Made by a program: the position numbers and the translations under genes. The notes under the pieces were generated by a model that saw only the letters and a list, made by a program, of their open reading frames with translations, had not been told where the DNA came from and ran no database searches. Positions 60,135 through 64,000 of a stretch of 64,000 bases of DNA are shown here, in pieces (position 1 is the stretch's first letter; each line of letters begins with the position of its first letter). Source of the DNA: Aldrovandia affinis (taxonomy: Eukaryota; Chordata; Actinopteri; Notacanthiformes; Halosauridae); the NCBI GenBank assembly GCA_029706075.1, contig JAINUG010000049.1, positions 496,001 to 560,000 on the forward strand, in the 5' to 3' direction.

Positions 60135-60935
60135 ATGCTGCATGGACACATTTCGGCTATTTGGATACCACTTCCTGAAAGGGCAGAGAAAGATTTGCAC
60201 GAGTGGGATTGCAGTAGTGATAATGACTCACACATAACATGGGAGGATTGGGAGAATAGTTCAAATCACACCCTAAAGTTTCCGATGGCACCAGTCCACC
60301 AGACCACCACCATTCGCCCAGGGGAGGGGGAAGATGAGGCACATACAATCACTACCACAACAATTAAACCACTAACCCCTGGCGAAATTGAGTCATTGAT
60401 CAAGAATATTGACAAATTTGAACCGGTGGAATGGGATCCGTTCGAGTTCCTTGCAACCCTTGAACGTGCAGTAGATTTGCATAGGCTCACGGATGCTGAC
60501 GCTTGTGTTATGTTGATTGCTTGTCTTCCCCACGCATTGGCTAGTGCTCTTCCTCAGAATGTTCACAAAAAAGACGCTGACAAAGATTTAAGGAAGACAG
60601 GTCTATTGGATGTATTAGGGACACGGGCTGTTGATTGGGAGAAAATCTGAATGGTTACAATGCAACCAGGGGAACATCCTGCTGCACATGCATCTAGATT
60701 GTGGGAAACTTTCACATCTTACAGTGGCATGCCTAATTTGACTCAACAAGAACCCATGTTCAAATCAGCACTGATTGCACAGAGTGACATCAACACATGT
60801 AAGTCTTTGGCCTTTCTCATAGATTCCACTACAACGTATTCTAACATTCTCATTAAGATGACCCAGTTTTACAACTCCACTAATGATACTGTTAGAGAAA
60901 CTAAGAAAAAACATCCTGTAGCAGAAATTGGGAGC
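60135..60935 (+). pseudogene. Gag-like retroelement frame, one in-frame stop
   Basis: A frame opens at ATG 60135 and is broken only by TGA at 60648-60650, then continues in the same frame to the L2 junction at about 60936. The first half has an acidic linker (PGEGEDEAHT) and a helical block with WDPFEFLATLERAVDLHRLT, reminiscent of retroviral/Gypsy capsid N-terminal helices. The second half includes PGEHPAAHASRLW and a helical continuation. No zinc knuckle was seen before the L2 insertion interrupts it. The Gag assignment rests on composition, helix pattern and the retroelement context; it is not certain. It is non-functional as it stands. Confidence 0.5.
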
Positions 60936-61745
60936 CGATTCTCCCTCCACAACATCCGGAGGATCCGACAGTTCCTCACCCAAGAGGCCACACAACTCCT
61001 GTTCCAGGCCCTGGTGATCTCACGTCTGGACTACTGCAACTCCTTACTGGCAGGCCTACCGGCCTGTGCTATCAAACCACTGCAACTAGTCCAGAATGCT
61101 GCCGCTCGTCTGGTGTTCAACCTACCGAAGTTCACCCACGTCACCCCTCTACTCTCCTCTCTGCACTGGCTCCCCATCGCAGCATGCATCAGATTCAAAT
61201 CACTGGTGCTTGCTTTTCCCCCATACCTCCAGTCACTCATCACTCCCTACATCCCAGCCAGACCCCTCCGCTCCGCCTCCTCTGGCAAACTGACTGCCCC
61301 ATCCCTCCGGGCGCCTGGCAGCCGCTCTTCGCGGTCTCGTCTCTTCTCTGTCCCGACCCCTCGCTGGTGGAACGACCTTCCGCAATCAGTCAGTACCGCG
61401 GAATCACTTGTGATCTTCTGCAAGAGACTCAAAACCCACCTTTTCAGACTCCACTACCACTGAACTCTGTACATCTAGCTTATTGTCATCATCACTGCCT
61501 ACTTGCTCAACAATATATACCCCTGCCTACTCCATTTAATAAAAAAAGAAAAATGTACTAACCTTTTCCTTCCCAGTGTTACAGGTATGGTACGCAGCTG
61601 CCTGCAATGATGTCTATCGCTGTATTACTGCACTGATCTCTTGCGCATACTATGATTGTTCCTACCATGTATTTATGCACATCTTGTAAGTCGCTCTGGA
61701 TAAGAGCATCTGCTAAATGCTTAAAATGTCAAATGTAAATGTAAA
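60936..61745 (+). mobile_element. L2-clade LINE fragment, 3' part
   Basis: RT C-terminal sequence without frameshift up to the stop at 61461-61463: RFSLHNIRRIRQFLTQEA, LDYCNSLLAGLPACAIKPLQ, LVFNLPKFTHVTPLLSSLHW, RPLRSASSGKL, RLFSVPTPRWWNDLP, then CKRLKTHLFRLHYH. It is followed by the 3' UTR and the tail GTAAGTCGCTCTGGATAAGA to (ATGTAAATG)n. It is 5'-truncated and inserted into the Gag-like frame, where it happens to read on in frame, giving a 270-codon fusion frame from 60651. Confidence 0.9.
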
Positions 61746-61777
61746 CCATTCCACAACACCAAGAAAAAACGAAGGTT

Positions 61778-62540
61778 ATGTGCCTAATGATGTTAGGCAA
61801 CAAAGGGGGGAAAGGCCCTCACCATTTAATTCGGACGGGGTTATTGTTTGTTTTTCATTGTTCTTTCTTTACTCTTTTAATAACAGATTCCAGAATGTGG
61901 GGGATTCTTCAGGCAGTTTTTCTACCAGTCCTGGTAATGATGCAAGAATGTCCAGAGCAGCGGCCAGCACCACCATCCAGAGTGATTACCAGGCCACACC
62001 CAGGGGTCTTGATAAACAACATCCAGTGGGTCCATGTGCCAGTCCTGATCAACATGACAGCATGGTCTCCAGATCTGGATGAGAACTGCAAAGGGGAGAG
62101 CGTGACGGGGATGTACAAGGACCTCCTGACGACTGCGTTCCTGAGATATCACGACACGGTGGCTACATATTATCACACTGACAGCCCAAAACCTGCATCG
62201 ACAGGCCGAAAGCTATTGGGCTTCCTGGAAGGTGTGGGAGCCACTGGAACAGGTTTGAGTGTGTCAAATTGGATTGATGCACAACAATTTAAAACGAATG
62301 AACTGAAACTGAAGGAGATGATCGCTACCCAGATTCTCAAGACGGGTGCTTTCTTACAGGAAGGATTACAGAGATTTAGGAATAGCATATTCTTGAGTTT
62401 GGTGGGAAATCACATTCAAGGTGGCTGTATTTGTATGTTTAATTCTTGTCTTAGTTCAGTGTATTCTTATTTATTGTATGTGTTCCATTCTGAAATGGAA
62501 AGGCAGCAGTGTAGTGTAATGGTTAGGGAACTGGATTTGT
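61778..62540 (+). pseudogene. Possible retroviral Env-like frame (truncated)
   Basis: A frame of 254 codons. Within it, from the Met near 61898, a hydrophobic signal-like stretch (MWGILQAVFLPVLVMM) is followed by an ectodomain-like region with cysteine (ENCKG) and N-glycosylation-type NMT. A dibasic RK then precedes a glycine-rich hydrophobic run (LLGFLEGVGATGTGLSV) and an amphipathic helix. This order resembles the surface/transmembrane junction of retroviral envelopes, but no classical R-x-K-R site is present. The frame then runs into unrelated sequence near 62400. Retroviral origin is inferred mainly from the neighbouring Gag-like frame and downstream polypurine tract. A non-viral host-like repeat protein is an alternative. 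Confidence 0.35.
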
Positions 62541-62734
62541 AACTCAAAGGTTGCAGGTTCAATTCCCAGGAGGAACACTGCTGTTGTACCCTTGAGCAAG
62601 GTACTTAACCTGAATTGCTTCAGTAAAAAAAATCCAGCTGTATAAATGGACTGTATGGAATGTAAAGAAATGTAAACTATAAGTCACTCTGGATAAGAGC
62701 GTCTGCTAAATGCCTAAAATGTAAATGTAAACGT
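62502..62734 (+). mobile_element. tRNA-derived SINE with L2-like tail and 8-bp target duplication
   Basis: GTAGTGTAATGGTTAGGGAA head, box B GGTTCAATTCCC, central CCCTTGAGCAAGGTACTTAA, and tail AGTCACTCTGGATAAGAGCG...CTGCTAAATGCC. Flanks AATGGAAA at 62494-62501 and 62735-62742 are identical. It inserted after the Env-like frame. Confidence 0.9.
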
Positions 62735-62742
62735 AATGGAAA

Positions 62743-63111
62743 ATGGAAAAACATCTCATTTACAAACAACCTTGTCAAACTGGTATGTTGGTTTAGGGGG
62801 TACTCATTCTCTCCCAGTCCCAATCCCTAGCGGGTAGATTGATTGAACAAAAGAGCACCCCATTGTAATTGTAATAAGATCAGTCAGAGCCGGACAGTAT
62901 CCAGCATGATGCCAGCGTAAATATGTTGATCCAAAGACGGGTAAGATCCTTTGCTAGGAGGAGGACAACCTAAGGCAGGATAACATCACCTCGGATGCAC
63001 GGAATATTCATGCCAGTGGAAGAGATCCCATGACGGGTAAGACTCTTCAGGATGTGAAAGAGCAACCTAAGACAGGACAACATCGCCACTGATATGTGAT
63101 GCTTTTATGGT
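62743..63111 (+). other. Unassigned internal DNA of the composite element
   Basis: Two related segments, each with GACGGGTAAGA, followed by GG-GGA/TG-AA-AG-CAACCTAAG-CAGGA and ACATC, occur around 62936-62990 and 63035-63090. This is an imperfect internal duplication of about 100-bp period. No coding frame is recognised. Confidence 0.5.
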
Positions 63112-63393
63112 AAGACAAGCATCAAAGGGGGACTGTAAGATATTTAACTGTAAGCAGACGGGTAAATCATATCACAGTTACAAGGGATCTGTGCGGCTAA
63201 ATGGAGACAGTAATTGACATGTGAATAGGTGATTGAGAAGAAGAGACAGAGAAACTCCTGAAACCAACAATGGTCAGTAGAATACATGGATAGGTGATCA
63301 AACGGCTACTCAGGCCAACCATTTAGACTTGATTAACGATCCTTCAATTGTTGAGCAGACTGATTGATTTAAGGAAGCCAGTGTCTGGCAGTG
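63112..63393 (+). mobile_element. Candidate polypurine tract and 3' LTR start, cut by the right inverted arm
   Basis: AAAGGGGGA at about 63126-63134 is directly followed by CTGTAAGATATT, the layout of a polypurine tract next to an LTR beginning TG. The candidate LTR continues to the arm boundary at 63394 without a recognisable poly-A signal or CA end. No matching 5' LTR exists on the left, so this rests on one motif and its position. Confidence 0.35.
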
Positions 63394-64000
63394 TAATATA
63401 TCATTAAGAAGGACGTAAAGACCACAGTCGATCCTTCATTGTTTGCAGAATCTCCGAGTTTAATGTACTGTCAGTACAACAGACTTTAAAACCTTTGAAA
63501 AAAAGGAAGTACGCCTGTCATGAAAGCAGCTTGTGTGCAAGCAACTCAACTTTATAGCATTAAAATAATAGAGTAAATTCACGTGGAACAAAGGAACCAG
63601 CAGACAACTCTTGGAAATAATGTTAATGTAAGGGAAATTATTTTTCTGTCTTTTCACTGAATTTTTAAAAATCGCTGCTTTTATCTTTCTCCGGTAATCT
63701 GGATGTCGCTATGGAAGAGCTTCTGCTAAATGTAAACAAATGATGTACCAGCTCGATGAACTATGACTATGACAGCTCCGCCTCCATTCGCTAACCAACC
63801 AATCAATGCTGTGCAACATCTACGCGACATGTTGGGGGTTTGATATTTGTGCTAAGTACGCGACATCCTCTGCGACGTGTTGCAGAGGATGTTGCGTTGC
63901 AGTCGCTGAGCATATAGATGCCTGAGAAAGCAGTCAATCAGTGGTAATCAAGTTTCTGTGTGACAAATGAAAACCACGAAGAGTAGGACAAAGCTAAGAA

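Larger units (their letters stand above)
59285..63923. mobile_element. 4.6-kb composite element with about 0.5-kb imperfect inverted arms
   Basis: The left arm 59285-59848 and right arm 63394-63923 are inverted copies. Both outer ends read AGGC-TCTA-ATGCTC-AGCGACTG. Shared internal landmarks in order are GTAGATGTTGCACAGCATTG, GTTCATCGAGCT-GTACATCA, an L2-like tail scrap, GAAAGATAAAAGCAGCGATT, TCCTTTGTTCCACGTGAATT and GAAGGATCGACTGTGGTCTT. No clear target duplication was found. Between the arms lie a Gag-like frame, an L2 LINE fragment, an Env-like frame, a SINE and a polypurine-tract/LTR-start signal. No transposase was recognised. The superfamily of the arms is unknown to me. Confidence 0.7.

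Overview
The window is vertebrate nuclear DNA, almost certainly from a teleost fish. It has split genes with GT-AG introns, vertebrate-type proteins, and a dense load of fish-typical repeats: Tc1-like elements, hAT and TTAA-flanked elements, L2-clade LINE fragments, tRNA-derived SINEs and long CA/GT microsatellites. Species cannot be named from the sequence. No prokaryotic or CRISPR features were seen.

Four complete protein-coding genes were rebuilt exon by exon, each with consistent splice phases and a total length divisible by three. MRPL49 (+, 6487-8898, 4 exons, 169 aa) is a mitochondrial large-subunit ribosomal protein. PRPF39 (-, 24189 down to 11788, 14 exons, 755 aa) is a U1 snRNP-associated HAT-repeat splicing factor, tail-to-tail with MRPL49. 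GANAB (-, 51742 down to 29092, 25 exons, 960 aa) is the catalytic subunit of ER glucosidase II. INTS5 (-, 57511 down to 53973, 2 exons, 1027 aa) is an Integrator subunit. At the left edge a BED-finger hAT transposase-like reading frame of 402 codons is open and runs out of the window.

Layout: 1-1206 hAT transposase (partial); 1420-3240 decayed LINE on the minus strand; 4745-6165 decayed Tc1 element; 6487-8898 MRPL49; 9.9-10.35 kb SINE; 10.4-24.2 kb PRPF39, with a hAT MITE, a palindromic MITE and a SINE-disrupted Tc1 in its introns; 25.2-26.6 kb long-TIR Tc1-type element split by a solo LTR; about 26.95-51.7 kb GANAB, whose introns hold an L2 fragment, two hAT MITEs, SINEs, a 1.87-kb TTAA-flanked element and long dinucleotide tracts; 52.6-53.1 kb Tc1 remnant; 53.7-57.5 kb INTS5; 58.2-59.06 kb LTR-like block with a 28-bp minisatellite; 59.3-63.9 kb a composite element whose 0.5-kb inverted arms enclose Gag-like and possible Env-like retroelement remnants, an L2 insertion and a SINE.

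The four host genes are housekeeping genes in unrelated pathways (mitochondrial translation, splicing, glycoprotein folding, RNA 3' processing), and nothing suggests joint function. The most interesting signals are the composite element at the right end, a string of splice-relevant oddities in PRPF39 and GANAB (duplicated donor sites, a UG-repeat acceptor, a cassette exon, an in-frame heptad repeat), and the nested insertions whose order can be read from target-site duplications.
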